This document shows, piece after piece, positions 1 through 12,527 of a DNA stretch of 64,000 bases. Made by a program: the position numbers and the translations under genes. The notes beneath the pieces were generated by a model. That model was not told the origin of the DNA and searched no databases. It worked only from the letters and a program-made list of their open reading frames with translations. How positions within the stretch are numbered: position 1 is the stretch's first letter; every line of letters begins with the position of its first letter. The DNA comes from Hydractinia symbiolongicarpus (taxonomy: Eukaryota > Cnidaria > Hydrozoa > Anthoathecata > Hydractiniidae): assembly GCF_029227915.1 (NCBI RefSeq), contig NC_079876.1, forward strand, positions 33,525,828 through 33,589,827. The letters are read 5' to 3'.

Positions 1-230
1 CCGTATAGTCAAAAGCATACAAGGAAAGTACCCAGTAAGTAAACTCATTTCCCGAACGAATTTTTAAATTATTTTTTCACCACTAGAACGCATGCGACTT
101 GTAGTTTTCAGAAATGTTTTCATTTTTGATGAGACGTTTATTGAAAGTGGTTTAATCGCCGGCAAACGAAAACCCGCGATTTCCCGTAAAACCCGGGCTT
201 GGCCCGTATAGTCGAATGTATACAAAGAAA
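1..230 (-). repeat. Satellite A, reverse-oriented block at left edge
   Basis: Reverse-complement satellite A, running off the left edge of the window. It ends within the TATACAAAGAAA part of the reversed monomer, where forward sequence starts abruptly with GCCCCGG. Bases 1-136 are a perfect reverse complement of 293-428, including private variants such as a CGCATGCG site. This block is therefore one arm of a recent fold-back rather than an old inversion. Confidence 0.93.
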
Positions 231-1023
231 GCCCCGGATTTACGGGAAAACGCGGGATTTCGTTTGGCGGCGATTAAACCTCTTTCATTAAGCGTCTCAT
301 CAAAAATGAAAACATTTCTGAAAACTACAAGTCGCATGCGTTCTAGTGGTGAAAAAATAATTTAAAAATTCGTTCGGGAAATGAGTTTACTTACTGGGTA
401 CTTTCCTTGTATGCTTTTGACTATACGGGCCGAGTCCGGGATTTACGGGAAATCGCAGGTTTTCGTCTGCCGGCGATTAAACTTCTTTCATTCAGCGTCT
501 CATCAAAAATGAAAACATTTCTGAAAACTACAAGTCTCATGCGTTTTAGTGGTGAAAAAATAATTTAAAAAATCGTTTTGGAAATGAGTTTACTTCCTGG
601 TTACTTTCTTTGTATACATTCGACTATACGGGCCAAGCCCGGGGTTTACGGGAAATCGCGGGTTTTCGTTCGCCGGCGATTAAACCACTTTCATTAAGCG
701 TCTCATCAAAAATGAAAACATTTTTAAAAACTACAAGTCTCATGGGCTTTAGTGGTGAAATAATAATTTAAAAAATCGTTTGGGAAATTAGTTTACTCCC
801 TGGGTACTTTCTTTGTATACTTTTGACTATACGGGCCGAGTCCGGGATTTACGGAAAATCGCAGGTTTTCGTTTGCCGGCGATTAAACTTCTTTCATTCA
901 GCGTCTCATCAAAAAAGAAAACATTTTTGAAAACTACAAGTCTCATGCGTTTTAGTGGTTAAAAATAATTTAAAAAATCGTTCGGAAAATGAGTTTACTC
1001 CCTGGGTACTTTCTTTGTATACA

Positions 1024-1037
1024 TTCGACTATACGGG
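1024..1037 (+). other. CENP-B-box-like near match (example)
   Basis: TTCGACTATACGGG resembles the core of the mammalian CENP-B box (TTCG, four bases, A, two bases, CGGG) but has three bases where the box has four. It occurs only in the CATTCGAC variant of the monomer; the other variant has TTTTGACTATACGGG. With the spacing off by one it probably does not bind CENP-B. It is recorded because the alternation of box and no-box monomers resembles alphoid HORs. Confidence 0.3.
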
Positions 1038-1314
1038 CCAAGCCCGGGATTTACGGGAAATGGCGGGATTCCGTTTGCCGGCGATTAAACCTCTTTTATT
1101 AAGCGTCTCATCAAAAATGAAAACATTTTTGAACACTGCAAGTCTCATGCGTTTTAGTGGTGAAAAGATAATTGAAAAAATCGATTCGGAAATGAGTTTA
1201 CTTCCTGGGTACTTTCCTTGTATACATTCGACTATACGGGCCAAGCCCGGGATTTACGGGAAATCGCGGGATTTCGTTTGCCGGCGATTAAACCTCTTTT
1301 ATTAAGCGTCTCAT

Positions 1315-1334
1315 CAAAAATGAAAACATTTTTG
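1315..1334. repeat. Intramonomer dyad CAAAAATG-AAAA-CATTTTTG
   Basis: A perfect 8-bp inverted repeat with a 4-base spacer, present in most satellite A monomers (in some, the right arm is CATTTTTA or CATTTCTG). It is the most regular symmetric element in the monomer and could be a hairpin or a dimeric protein-binding site. This is an example coordinate; function is unknown. Confidence 0.8.
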
Positions 1335-1450
1335 AAAACTGCAAGTCTCATGCGTTTTAGTGGTGAAAAGATAATTGAAAAAATCGATTCGGAAATGAGT
1401 TTACTCACAGGGTACTTTCTTTGTGTACATTCGACTATACGGGCCAAGCC

Positions 1451-2810
1451 TTAACTAGAGTTTTCAGAAATGTTTTCATTTTTGATGAGACGCTTAATGA
1501 AAGTAGTTTAATCGCCGGCTAACGAAAACCCGCGATTTCCCGTAAATCCCGGGCTTGACGCGTATAGTCGAATGTATACAAAGAAAGTACCCTGTGAGTA
1601 AACTCATTTCCAAAAAGATTTTTTAAATTATCTTTTCACCATTAAAACGCATGAGACTTGTAGTTTTCAAAAATATTTTCATTTTTGATGAGACGCTGAA
1701 TAAAAGAAGTTTAATCGCCGGCAAACGAAAACCCGCCATTTCCCGTAAACCCCGGACTCGGTCCGTATAATCAAAAGTATACAAAGAAAGTACCCAGGGA
1801 GTAAACTCATTTCCCAAACGATTTTTTAAATTACTTTTTCACCACTAAAACGCATGAGACTTGTAGTTTTCAAAAATGTTTTCATGTTTGATGAGACGCT
1901 TAATGAAAAAAGTTTAATCGCCGGCAAACGAAAACCTGCGATTTCCCGTAAATCCCGGACTCGGCCCGTATAGTAAAGAAAGTACCCGGGATGTAAACTC
2001 ATTTCCCGAACGATTTTTTAAACTATTATTTCACCACTAAAACCCATGAGACTTATAGTTTTTAAAAATGTTTTCATTTTTGATGAGACGCTTAATGAAA
2101 GAGGTTTAATCGCCGGCAAACGAAATCCCGCGTTTTCCCGTAAATCCGGGGCTTGGCCCGTATAGTCGAATGTATACAAAGAAAGTACACAGGGAGTAAA
2201 CTCATTTCCCGAACGACTTTTTAAATTTTTTTTTCACCACTAAAACGCATGAGACTTGTAGTTTTCAAAAATGTTTTCATTTTTGATGAGACGCTTAATG
2301 AAAGAGGTTTAATCGCCGGAAAACGAAAACCCGCGATTTCCCGTAAATCCCGGGCTTGGCCCGTATAGTCGAATGTATACAAAGAAAGTACCCTGTGAGT
2401 AAACTCATTTCCAGAACGATTTTTCAAATTATTTTTTCACCACTAAAACGCATAAGACTTGTAGTTTTTAAAAATGTTTTCATTTTTGATGAAACGCTGA
2501 ATAAAAGAAGTTTAATCGCCGGCAAACAAAAACCCGCGATTTCCCGTAAATCCCGGCTGGGTCCGTATAGTCAAAAGTATACAAAGAAAGTACCCAGGGA
2601 GTAAACTCATTTGCCGAACGATTTTTTAAATTATTTTTTCACCAATAAAACGCATGATACTTGTAGTTTTTAAAAATGTTTTCATTTTTGATGAGACGCT
2701 GTCTAAAAGCAGTTTAATCGCCGGCAAACGAAAACCTGCGATTTCCCGTAAATCCCGGACTCGGCCCGTATAATCAAAAGTATACAAAGAAAGTACCCAG
2801 GGAGTAAACT
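1451..2810 (-). repeat. Satellite A, long inverted block (about 1.36 kb)
   Basis: About six to seven monomers in reverse orientation. The left breakpoint joins forward GGGCCAAGCC to reversed sequence that starts inside the GTAGTTTTCAGAAATG part of the monomer. The right breakpoint joins reversed GGGAGTAAACT to forward CAGGGTACTTTC. Both breakpoints match those of the shorter inverted islands at 11967, 14397, 24290 and 25706, so this block is either the full form of that inversion or an expanded version of it. Confidence 0.95.
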
Positions 2811-2831
2811 CAGGGTACTTTCTTTGTATAC
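2780..2831. repeat. Perfect 19-bp inverted repeat at orientation switch
   Basis: The arms 2780-2798 and 2813-2831 (GTATACAAAGAAAGTACCC and its complement) flank a 14-base spacer. Similarity continues outward through the CCCGTATA/TATACGGG segments with a few mismatches. The structure results from the two orientations meeting near the same monomer position. It could extrude as a cruciform. Confidence 0.9.
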
Positions 2832-3046
2832 ATTCGACTATACGGGCCAAGCCCGGGATTTACGGGAAATCGCGGGTTTTCGTTTGCCGGCGATTAAACC
2901 ACTTTCATTAAGCGTCTCATCAAAAATGAAAACATTTCTAAAAACTACAAGTCTCATGCGTTTTAGTGGTGAAAAAATAATTTAAAAATTCGTTCGGGAA
3001 ATGAGTTTACTCACTGGGTACTTTCCTTGTATGCTTTTGACTATAC

Positions 3047-3079
3047 GGGCCGAGTCCGGGATTTACGGGAAATCGCGGG
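3047..3079 (+). other. Four-GGG tract, possible G-quadruplex (example)
   Basis: Four GGG runs at 3047-3049, 3058-3060, 3067-3069 and 3077-3079 are separated by 8, 6 and 7 bases. The arrangement recurs in most GTCCGGG-type monomers. The loops are long, so any quadruplex would be weak. Confidence 0.4.
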
Positions 3080-3779
3080 TTTTCGTTTGCCGGCGATTAA
3101 ACTTCTTTTATTCAGCGTCTCATCAAAAATGAAAACATTTTTAAAAACTACATGTCTCATGGGCTTTAGTGGTGAAATAATAATTTAAAAAATCGTTTGG
3201 GAAATGAGTTTACTCCCTGGGTTCTTTCTTTGTATACTTTTGACTATTCGGGCCGAGTCCGGGATTTACGGGAAATCGCAGGTTTTCGTTTGCCGGGGAT
3301 TAAACTGCTTTTATTCAGCGTCTCATCAAAAATGAAAACATTTTTGAAAACTACAAGTCTCATGCGTTTTAGTGGTGAAAAGAAAATTTAAAAAATCGTT
3401 CGGAAAATGAGTTTACTCCCTGGGTACTTTCTTTGTATACATTCGACTATACGGGCTAAGCCCCGGATTTACGGGAAAACGCGGGATTTCGTTTGCCGCC
3501 GATTAAACCTCTTTCATTAGGCGTCTCATCAAAAATGAAGACATTTTTGAAAACTACAAGTCTCATGCGTTTTAGTGGTGAAATAATAATTTAAAAAATC
3601 GTTTGGGAAATTAGTTTACTCCCTGGGTTCTTTCTTTGTGTACTTTTGACTATTCGGGCCGAGTCCGGGATTTACGGGAAATCGCAGGTTTTCGTTTGCC
3701 GGGGATTAAACTGCTTTTATTCAGCGTCTCATCAAAATTGAAAACATTTTTGAAAACTACAAGTCTCATGCGTTTTAGT

Positions 3780-6700
3780 GGTGAAAAAATAATTTAAAAA
3801 ATTGTTCGGGAAATGAGTTTACTCCCTGGGTACTTTCTTTGTATACTTTTGACTATACGGGCCGAGTCCGGGATTTACGGGAAATGGCGGGTTTTCGTTT
3901 GCCGGCGATTAAACTTCTTTTATTCAGCGTCTCATCAAAAATGAAAACATTTTTGAAAACTACAAGTCTCATGCGTTTTTGTGGTGAAAAAATAATTTAA
4001 AAAATCGTTCGGGAAATGAGTTTACTCACAGAGTAGTTTCCTTGTATACATTCGACTATACGGGCCAAGCCCGGGATTTACGGGAAATCGCGGGTTTTCG
4101 TTTGCCGGCGATTAAACTTCTTTCATTAACCGTCTCATCAAAAATGAAAACATTTTTGAAAACTACAAGTCTCATGCGTTTTAGTGGTGAAAAAAAAAAT
4201 TAAAAAATCGTTCGGGAAATGAGTTTACTCCCTAGGTACTTTCTTTGTATACATTCGACTATACGGGCCAAGCCCGGGATTTCGGGAAATCGCGGGATTT
4301 CGTTTGCCGGCGATTAAACCTCTTTCATTAAGCGTCTCATCAAAAATGAAAACATTTTTGAAAACTACAAGTCTCATGCGTTTTAGTGGTGAAAAAATAA
4401 TTTAAAAAATCGTTCGGCAAATGAGTTTACTCCCTGGGTACTTTCTTTGTATACTTTTGACTATACGGACCCAGCCGGGATTTACGGGAAATCGCGGGTT
4501 TTCGTTTGCCGGCGATTAAACTTCTTTTATTCAGCGTCTCATCAAAAATGAAAACATTTTTGAAAACTACAAGTCTCATGCGTTTTAGTGGTGAAATAAT
4601 AATTTGAAAAATCGTTCGGGAAATGAGTTTACTTACAGGGTACTTTCTTTGTATACATTCGACTATACGGGCCAAGCCCCGGATTTACGGGAAAACGCGG
4701 GATTTCGTTTGCCGGCGATTAAACCTCTTTCATTCAGCGTCTCATCAAAAATGAAAACATTTTTAAAAACTACATGTCTCATGAGCTTTAGTGGTGAAAT
4801 AATAATTTAAAAAATCGTTTGGGAAATGAGTTTACTCCCTGGGTTCTTTCTTTGTATACTTTTGACTATTCGGGCCGAGTCCGGGATTTACGGGAAATCG
4901 CAGGTTTTCGTTTGCCGGGGATTAAACTGCTTTTATTCAGCGTCTCATCAAAAATGAAAACATTTTTGAAAACTACAAGTCTCATGCGTTTTAGTGGTGA
5001 AAAGAAAATTTAAAAAATCGTTCGGAAAATGAGTTTACTCCCTGGGTACTTTCTTTGTATACATTCGACTATACGGGCTAAGCCCCGGATTTACGGGAAA
5101 ACGCGGGATTTCGTTTGCCGCCGATTAAACCTCTTTCATTAAGCGTCTCATCAAAAATGAAAACATTTTTGAAAACTACAAGTCTCATGCGTTTTAGTGG
5201 TGAAATAATAATTTAAAAAATCGTTTGGGAAATTAGTTTACTCCCTGGGTTCTTTCTTTGTGTACTTTTGACTATTCGGGCCGAGTCCGGGATTTACGGG
5301 AAATCGCAGGTTTTCGTTTGCCGGGGATTAAACTGCTTTTATTCAGCGTCTCATCAAAATTGAAAACATTTTTGAAAACTACAAGTGTCATGCGTTTTAG
5401 TGGTGAAAAAATAATTTAAAAAATTGTTCGGGAAATGAGTTTACTCCCTGGGTACTTTCTTTGTATACTTTTGACTATACGGGCCGAGTCCGGGATTTAC
5501 GGAAAATGGCGGGTTTTCGTTTGCCGGCGATTAAACTTCTTTTATTCAGCGTCTCATCAAAAATGAAAACATTTTTGAAAACTACAAGTCTCATGCGTTT
5601 TAGTGGTGAAAAGATAATTTATAAAATCGTTTTGGAAATGAGTTTACTCACAGGGTACTTTCTTTGTATACATTCGACTATACGGGCCAAGCCCGGGATT
5701 TACGGGAAATCGCGGGTTTTCGTTTGCTGGCGATTAAACCACTTTCATTAAGCGTCTCATCAAAAATGAAAACATTTCTGAAAACTACAAGTCTCATGCG
5801 TTTTTGTGGTGAAAAAATAATTTAAAAAATCGTTCGGGAAATGAGTTTACTCACAGAGTAGTTTCTTTGTATAAATTCGACTATACGGGCCAAGCCCGGG
5901 ATTTACGGGAAATCGCGGGTTTTCGTTTGCCGGCGATTAAACTTCTTTCATTAACCGTCTCATCAAAAATGAAAACATTTTTGAAAACTACAAGTCTCAT
6001 GTGTTTTAGTGGTGAAAAAAAAATTAAAAAATCGTTCGGGAAATGAGTTTACTCCCTAGGTACTTTCTTTGTATACATTCGACTATACGGGCCAAGCCCG
6101 GGATTTACGGGAAATCGCGGGATTTCGTTTGCCGGGGATTAAACTGCTTTTATTCAGCGTCTCATCAAAATTGAAAACATTTTTGAAAACTACAAGTGTC
6201 ATGCGTTTTAGTGGTGAAAAAATAATTTAAAAAATTGTTCGGGAAATGAGTTTACTCCCTGGGTACTTTCTTTGTATACTTTTGACTATACGGGCCGAGT
6301 CCGGGATTTACGGGAAATGGCGGGTTTTCGTTTGCCGGCGATTAAACTTCTTTTATTCAGCGTCTCATCAAAAATGAAAACATTTTTGAAAACTACAAGT
6401 CTCATGCGTTTTAGTGGTGAAAAGATAATTTAAAAAATCGTTTTGGAAATGAGTTTACTCACAGGGTACTTTCTTTGTATACATTCGACTATACGGGCCA
6501 AGCCCAGGATTTACGGGAAATCGCGGGTTTTCGTTTGCTGGCGATTAAACCACTTTCATTAAGCGTCTCATCAAAAATGAAAACATTTCTGAAAACTACA
6601 AGTCTCATGCGTTTTTGTGGTGAAAAAATAATTTAAAAAATCGTTCGGGAAATGAGTTTACTCACAGAGTAGTTTCTTTGTATAAATTCGACTATACGGG

Positions 6701-9700
6701 CCAAGCCCGGGATTTACGGGAAATCGCGGGTTTTCGTTTGCCGGCGATTAAACTTCTTTCATTAACCGTCTCATCAAAAATGAAAACATTTTTGAAAACT
6801 ACAAGTCTCATGTGTTTTAGTGGTGAAAAAATAATTTAAAAAATTGTTCGGGAAATGAGTTTACTCCCTGGGTACTTTCTTTGTATACTTTTGACTATAC
6901 GGGCCGAGTCCGGGATTTACGGGAAATGGCGGGTTTTCGTTTGCCGGCGATTAAACTTCTTTTATTCAGCGTCTCATCAAAAATGAAAACATTTTTGAAA
7001 ACTACAAGTCTCATGCGTTTTTGTGGTGAAAAAATAATTTAAAAAATCGTTCGGGAAATGAGTTTACTCACAGAGTAGTTTCCTTGTATACATTCGACTA
7101 TACGGGCCAAGCCCGGGATTTACGGGAAATCGCGGGTTTTCGTTTGCCGGCGATTAAACTTCTTTCATTAACCGTCTCATCAAAAATGAAAACATTTTTG
7201 AAAACTACAAGTCTCATGCGTTTTAGTGGTGAAAAAAAAAATTAAAAAATCGTTCGGGAAATGAGTTTACTCCCTAGGTACTTTCTTTGTATACATTCGA
7301 CTATACGGGCCAAGCCCGGGATTTCGGGAAATCGCGGGATTTCGTTTGCCGGCGATTAAACCTCTTTCATTAAGCGTCTCATCAAAAATGAAAACATTTT
7401 TGAAAACTACAAGTCTCATGCGTTTTAGTGGTGAAAAAATAATTTAAAAAATCGTTCGGCAAATGAGTTTACTCCCTGGGTACTTTCTTTGTATACTTTT
7501 GACTATACGGACCCAGCCGGGATTTACGGGAAATCGCGGGTTTTCGTTTGCCGGCGATTAAACTTCTTTTATTCAGCGTCTCATCAAAAATGAAAACATT
7601 TTTGAAAACTACAAGTCTCATGCGTTTTAGTGGTGAAATAATAATTTGAAAAATCGTTCGGGAAATGAGTTTACTTACAGGGTACTTTCTTTGTATACAT
7701 TCGACTATACGGGCCAAGCCCCGGATTTACGGGAAAACGCGGGATTTCGTTTGCCGGCGATTAAACCTCTTTCATTCAGCGTCTCATCAAAAATGAAAAC
7801 ATTTTTAAAAACTACATGTCTCATGAGCTTTAGTGGTGAAATAATAATTTAAAAAATCGTTTGGGAAATGAGTTTACTCCCTGGGTTCTTTCTTTGTATA
7901 CTTTTGACTATTCGGGCCGAGTCCGGGATTTACGGGAAATCGCAGGTTTTCGTTTGCCGGGGATTAAACTGCTTTTATTCAGCGTCTCATCAAAAATGAA
8001 AACATTTTTGAAAACTACAAGTCTCATGCGTTTTAGTGGTGAAAAGAAAATTTAAAAAATCGTTCGGAAAATGAGTTTACTCCCTGGGTACTTTCTTTGT
8101 ATACATTCGACTATACGGGCTAAGCCCCGGATTTACGGGAAAACGCGGGATTTCGTTTGCCGCCGATTAAACCTCTTTCATTAAGCGTCTCATCAAAAAT
8201 GAAAACATTTTTGAAAACTACAAGTCTCATGCGTTTTAGTGGTGAAATAATAATTTAAAAAATCGTTTGGGAAATTAGTTTACTCCCTGGGTTCTTTCTT
8301 TGTGTACTTTTGACTATTCGGGCCGAGTCCGGGATTTACGGGAAATCGCAGGTTTTCGTTTGCCGGGGATTAAACTGCTTTTATTCAGCGTCTCATCAAA
8401 ATTGAAAACATTTTTGAAAACTACAAGTGTCATGCGTTTTAGTGGTGAAAAAATAATTTAAAAAATTGTTCGGGAAATGAGTTTACTCCCTGGGTACTTT
8501 CTTTGTATACTTTTGACTATACGGGCCGAGTCCGGGATTTACGGAAAATGGCGGGTTTTCGTTTGCCGGCGATTAAACTTCTTTTATTCAGCGTCTCATC
8601 AAAAATGAAAACATTTTTGAAAACTACAAGTCTCATGCGTTTTAGTGGTGAAAAGATAATTTATAAAATCGTTTTGGAAATGAGTTTACTCACAGGGTAC
8701 TTTCTTTGTATACATTCGACTATACGGGCCAAGCCCGGGATTTACGGGAAATCGCGGGTTTTCGTTTGCTGGCGATTAAACCACTTTCATTAAGCGTCTC
8801 ATCAAAAATGAAAACATTTCTGAAAACTACAAGTCTCATGCGTTTTTGTGGTGAAAAAATAATTTAAAAAATCGTTCGGGAAATGAGTTTACTCACAGAG
8901 TAGTTTCTTTGTATAAATTCGACTATACGGGCCAAGCCCGGGATTTACGGGAAATCGCGGGTTTTCGTTTGCCGGCGATTAAACTTCTTTCATTAACCGT
9001 CTCATCAAAAATGAAAACATTTTTGAAAACTACAAGTCTCATGTGTTTTAGTGGTGAAAAAAAAATTAAAAAATCGTTCGGGAAATGAGTTTACTCCCTA
9101 GGTACTTTCTTTGTATACATTCGACTATACGGGCCAAGCCCGGGATTTACGGGAAATCGCGGGATTTCGTTTGCCGGGGATTAAACTGCTTTTATTCAGC
9201 GTCTCATCAAAATTGAAAACATTTTTGAAAACTACAAGTGTCATGCGTTTTAGTGGTGAAAAAATAATTTAAAAAATTGTTCGGGAAATGAGTTTACTCC
9301 CTGGGTACTTTCTTTGTATACTTTTGACTATACGGGCCGAGTCCGGGATTTACGGGAAATGGCGGGTTTTCGTTTGCCGGCGATTAAACTTCTTTTATTC
9401 AGCGTCTCATCAAAAATGAAAACATTTTTGAAAACTACAAGTCTCATGCGTTTTAGTGGTGAAAAGATAATTTAAAAAATCGTTTTGGAAATGAGTTTAC
9501 TCACAGGGTACTTTCTTTGTATACATTCGACTATACGGGCCAAGCCCGGGATTTACGGGAAATCGCGGGTTTTCGTTTGCTGGCGATTAAACCACTTTCA
9601 TTAAGCGTCTCATCAAAAATGAAAACATTTCTGAAAACTACAAGTCTCATGCGTTTTTGTGGTGAAAAAATAATTTAAAAAATCGTTCGGGAAATGAGTT

Positions 9701-9863
9701 TACTCACAGAGTAGTTTCTTTGTATAAATTCGACTATACGGGCCAAGCCCGGGATTTACGGGAAATCGCGGGTTTTCGTTTGCCGGCGATTAAACTTCTT
9801 TCATTAACCGTCTCATCAAAAATGAAAACATTTTTGAAAACTACAAGTCTCATGTGTTTTAGT
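3780..9863 (+). repeat. 3042-bp higher-order repeat, two tandem copies
   Basis: Copy one spans about 3780-6821 and copy two about 6822-9863. Every variant checked recurs at an offset of 3042, for example 4427/7469, 4604/7646, 4819/7861 and 5461/8503. The unit is 15 monomers. The junction near 6822 changes from the TGTGTTTTAGTGG monomer type to an AAAATTGTTCGG type. The copies are nearly identical, which indicates a recent duplication. Confidence 0.9.
5310..6821 (+). repeat. 811-bp tetramer duplication nested in the 3042-bp unit
   Basis: The four-monomer stretch starting near 5310 recurs 811 bp later. The marker TCAAAATTGAAAAC lies 811 bp apart (near 5350 and 6161). The same nested pair appears in the second 3042-bp unit (about 8350-9863), so the 811-bp duplication came first and was copied with the larger unit. 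Confidence 0.8.
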
Positions 9864-11966
9864 GGTGAAAAAAAAATTAAAAAATCGTTCGGGAAATGAG
9901 TTTACTCCCTAGGTACTTTCTTTGTATACATTCGACTATACGGGCCAAGCCCGGGATTTACGGGAAATCGCGGGATTTCGTTTGCCGGCGATTAAACCTC
10001 TTTCATTAAGCGTCTCATCAAAAATGAAAACATTTTTGAAAACTACAAGTCTCATGCGTTTTAGTGGTGAAAAAATAATTTAAAAAATCGTTCGGCAAAT
10101 GAGTTTACTCCCTGGGTACTTTCTTTGTATACTTTTGACTATACGGAACCAGCCGGGATTTACGGGAAATCGCGGGTTTTCGTTTGCCGGCGATTAAACT
10201 TCTTTTATTCAGCGTTTCATCAAAAATGAAAATATTTTTAAAAACTACAAGTCTTATGCGTTTTAGTGGTGAAAAAATAATTTGAAAAATCGTTCTGGAA
10301 ATGAGTTTACTCACAGGGTACTTTCTTTGTATACATTCGACTATACGGGCCAAGCCGGGATTTACGGGAAATCGCGGGTTTTCCTTTTCCGGCGATTAAA
10401 CCTCTTTCATTAAGCGTCTCATCAAAAATGAAAACATTCTTGAAAACTACAAGTCTCATGCGTTTTAGTGGTGAAAAAAAAATTTAAAAAATCGTTCGGG
10501 AAATGAGTTTACTCCCTGGGTACTTTCTTTGTATACATTCGACTATACGGGCCAAGCCCCGGATTTACGGGAAAACGCGGGATTTCGTTTGCCGGCGATT
10601 AAACCTCTTTCATTAAGCGTCCCATCAAAAATGAAAACATTTTTAAAAACTATAAGTCTCATGGGTTTTAGTGGTGAAATAATAATTTAAAAAATCGTTC
10701 GGGAAATGAGTTTACATCCCGGGTACTTTCTTTACTATACGGGCCGAGTCCGGGATTTACGGGAAATCGCAGGTTTTCGTCTGCCGGCGATTAAACTTCT
10801 TTCATTCAGCGTCTCATCAAAAATGAAAACATTTTTGAAAACTACAAGTCTCATGCGTTTTAGTGGTGAAAAAATAATTTAAAAAATTGTTTGGGAAATG
10901 AGTTTACTCCCTGGGTACTTTCTTTGTATACTTTTGATTATACGGACCGAGTCCGGGGTTTACGGGAAATGGCGGGTTTTTGTTTGCCGGCGATTAAACT
11001 TCTTTTATTCAGCGTCTCATCAAAAAAGAAAACATTTTTGAAAACTACAAGTCTTATGCGTTTTAGTAGTGAAAAGATAATTTAAAAAATCGTTTTGGAA
11101 ATGAGTTTACTTCCTGGGTACTTTCTTTGTATACATTCGACTATACGGGCCAAGCCCGGGGTTTACGGGAAATCGCGGGTTTTCGTTTGCCGGCGATTAA
11201 ACCACTTTCATTAAGCGTCTCATCAAAAATGAAAACATTTCTGAAAACTACAAGTCTTATGCGTTTTAGTGGTGAAAAAATAATTTAAAAAATCGTTCGG
11301 GAAATGAGTTTACTCCCTGGGTACTTTCTTTGTATACTTTTGACTATACGGGCCGAGTCCGGGATTTACGGAAAATCGCGGGTTTTCGTTTGCCGGCGAT
11401 TAAACTTCTTTTATTCAGCGTCTCATCAAAAATGAAAACATTTTTAAAAACTACAAGTCTCATGGGCTTTAGTGGTGAAATAATAATTTAAAAAATCGTT
11501 TGGGAAATTAGTTTACTCCCTGGGTAATTTCTTTGTATACTTTTGACTATACGGGCCGAGTCCGGGATTTACGGGAAATCGCAGGTTTTCGTTTGCGGCG
11601 ATTAAACTTCTTTCATTCAGCGTCTCATCAAAAATGAAAACATTTTTGAAAACTACAAGTCTCATGCGTTTTAGTGGTTAAAAATAATTTAAAAAATCGT
11701 TCGGAAAATGAGTTTACTCCCTGGGTACTTTCTTTGTATACATTCGACTGTACGGGCCAAGCCCGGGATTTACGGGAAATGGCGGGATTCCGTTTGCCGG
11801 CGATTAAACCTCTTTTATTAAGCGTCTCATCAAAAATGAAAACATTTTTGAAAACTGCAAGTCTCATGCGTTTTAGTGGTGAAAAGATAATTGAAAAAAT
11901 CGATTCGGAAATGAGTTTACTCACAGGGTACTTTCTTTGTGTACATTCGACTATACGGGCCAAGCC

Positions 11967-12527
11967 TCAACTTGTAGTTTTCAGAAATGTTTTCATTTTT
12001 GATGAGACGCTTAATGAAAGTGGTTTAATCGCCGGCTAACGAAAACCCGCGATTTCCCGTAAATCCCGGGCTTGACGCGTATAGTCGAATGTATACAAAG
12101 AAAGTACCCTGTGAGTAAACTCATTTCCAAAAAGATTTTTTAAATTATCTTTTCACCATTAAAACGCATGAGACTTGTAGTTTTCAAAAATATTTTCATT
12201 TTTGATGAGACGCTGAATAAAAGAAGTTTAATCGCCGGCAAACGAAAACCCGCCATTTCCCGTAAACCCCGGACTCAGTCCGTATAATCAAAAGTATACA
12301 AAGAAAGTACCCAGGGAGTAAACTCATTTGCCGAACGATTATTTAAATTATTTTTTCACCAATAAAACGCATGATACTTGTAGTTTTCAAAAATGTTTTC
12401 ATTTTTGATGAGACGCTGAATAAAAGCAGTTTAATCGCCGGCGAACGAAAACCTGCGATTTCCCGTAAATCCCGGACTCGGCCCGTATAGTCAAAAGTAT
12501 ACAAAGAAAGTACCCAGGGAGTAAACT
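11967..12527 (-). repeat. Satellite A inverted island 1
   Basis: Reverse-oriented monomers between forward CAAGCC and forward TAGGGTACTTTC. The left junction reads CAAGCCTCAACTTGTAG; the homologous junction at 1450 reads CAAGCCTTAACTAGAG. The right junction forms a perfect 19-bp inverted repeat (12497-12515 with 12530-12548, 14-base spacer). Confidence 0.93.

Larger units (their letters stand above)
231..1450 (+). repeat. Satellite A, forward block
   Basis: About six forward monomers. Two main variants are mixed: one with CATTCGACTATACGGGCCAAG and one with CTTTTGACTATACGGGCCGAG at the same position. The last two monomers carry the private changes AACTGCAAG and AAAATCGATTCGG, which reappear at 11.8, 14.3, 24.2 and 25.6 kb and mark copies of the same ancestral block. 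The block ends at GGGCCAAGCC, where orientation switches. Confidence 0.95.

Noticed and set aside
1451-2810. Mobile element with terminal inverted repeats
   Set aside because: Both the block and its flanks are the same satellite in opposite orientations. There is no target-site duplication or coding content.
11674-12039. Longest open frame (121 codons), also at 14104 and 23997
   Set aside because: It crosses an orientation switch of satellite A and recurs only because the HOR is duplicated. A frame also exists on the opposite strand of the same DNA. No domain or codon signal was seen.
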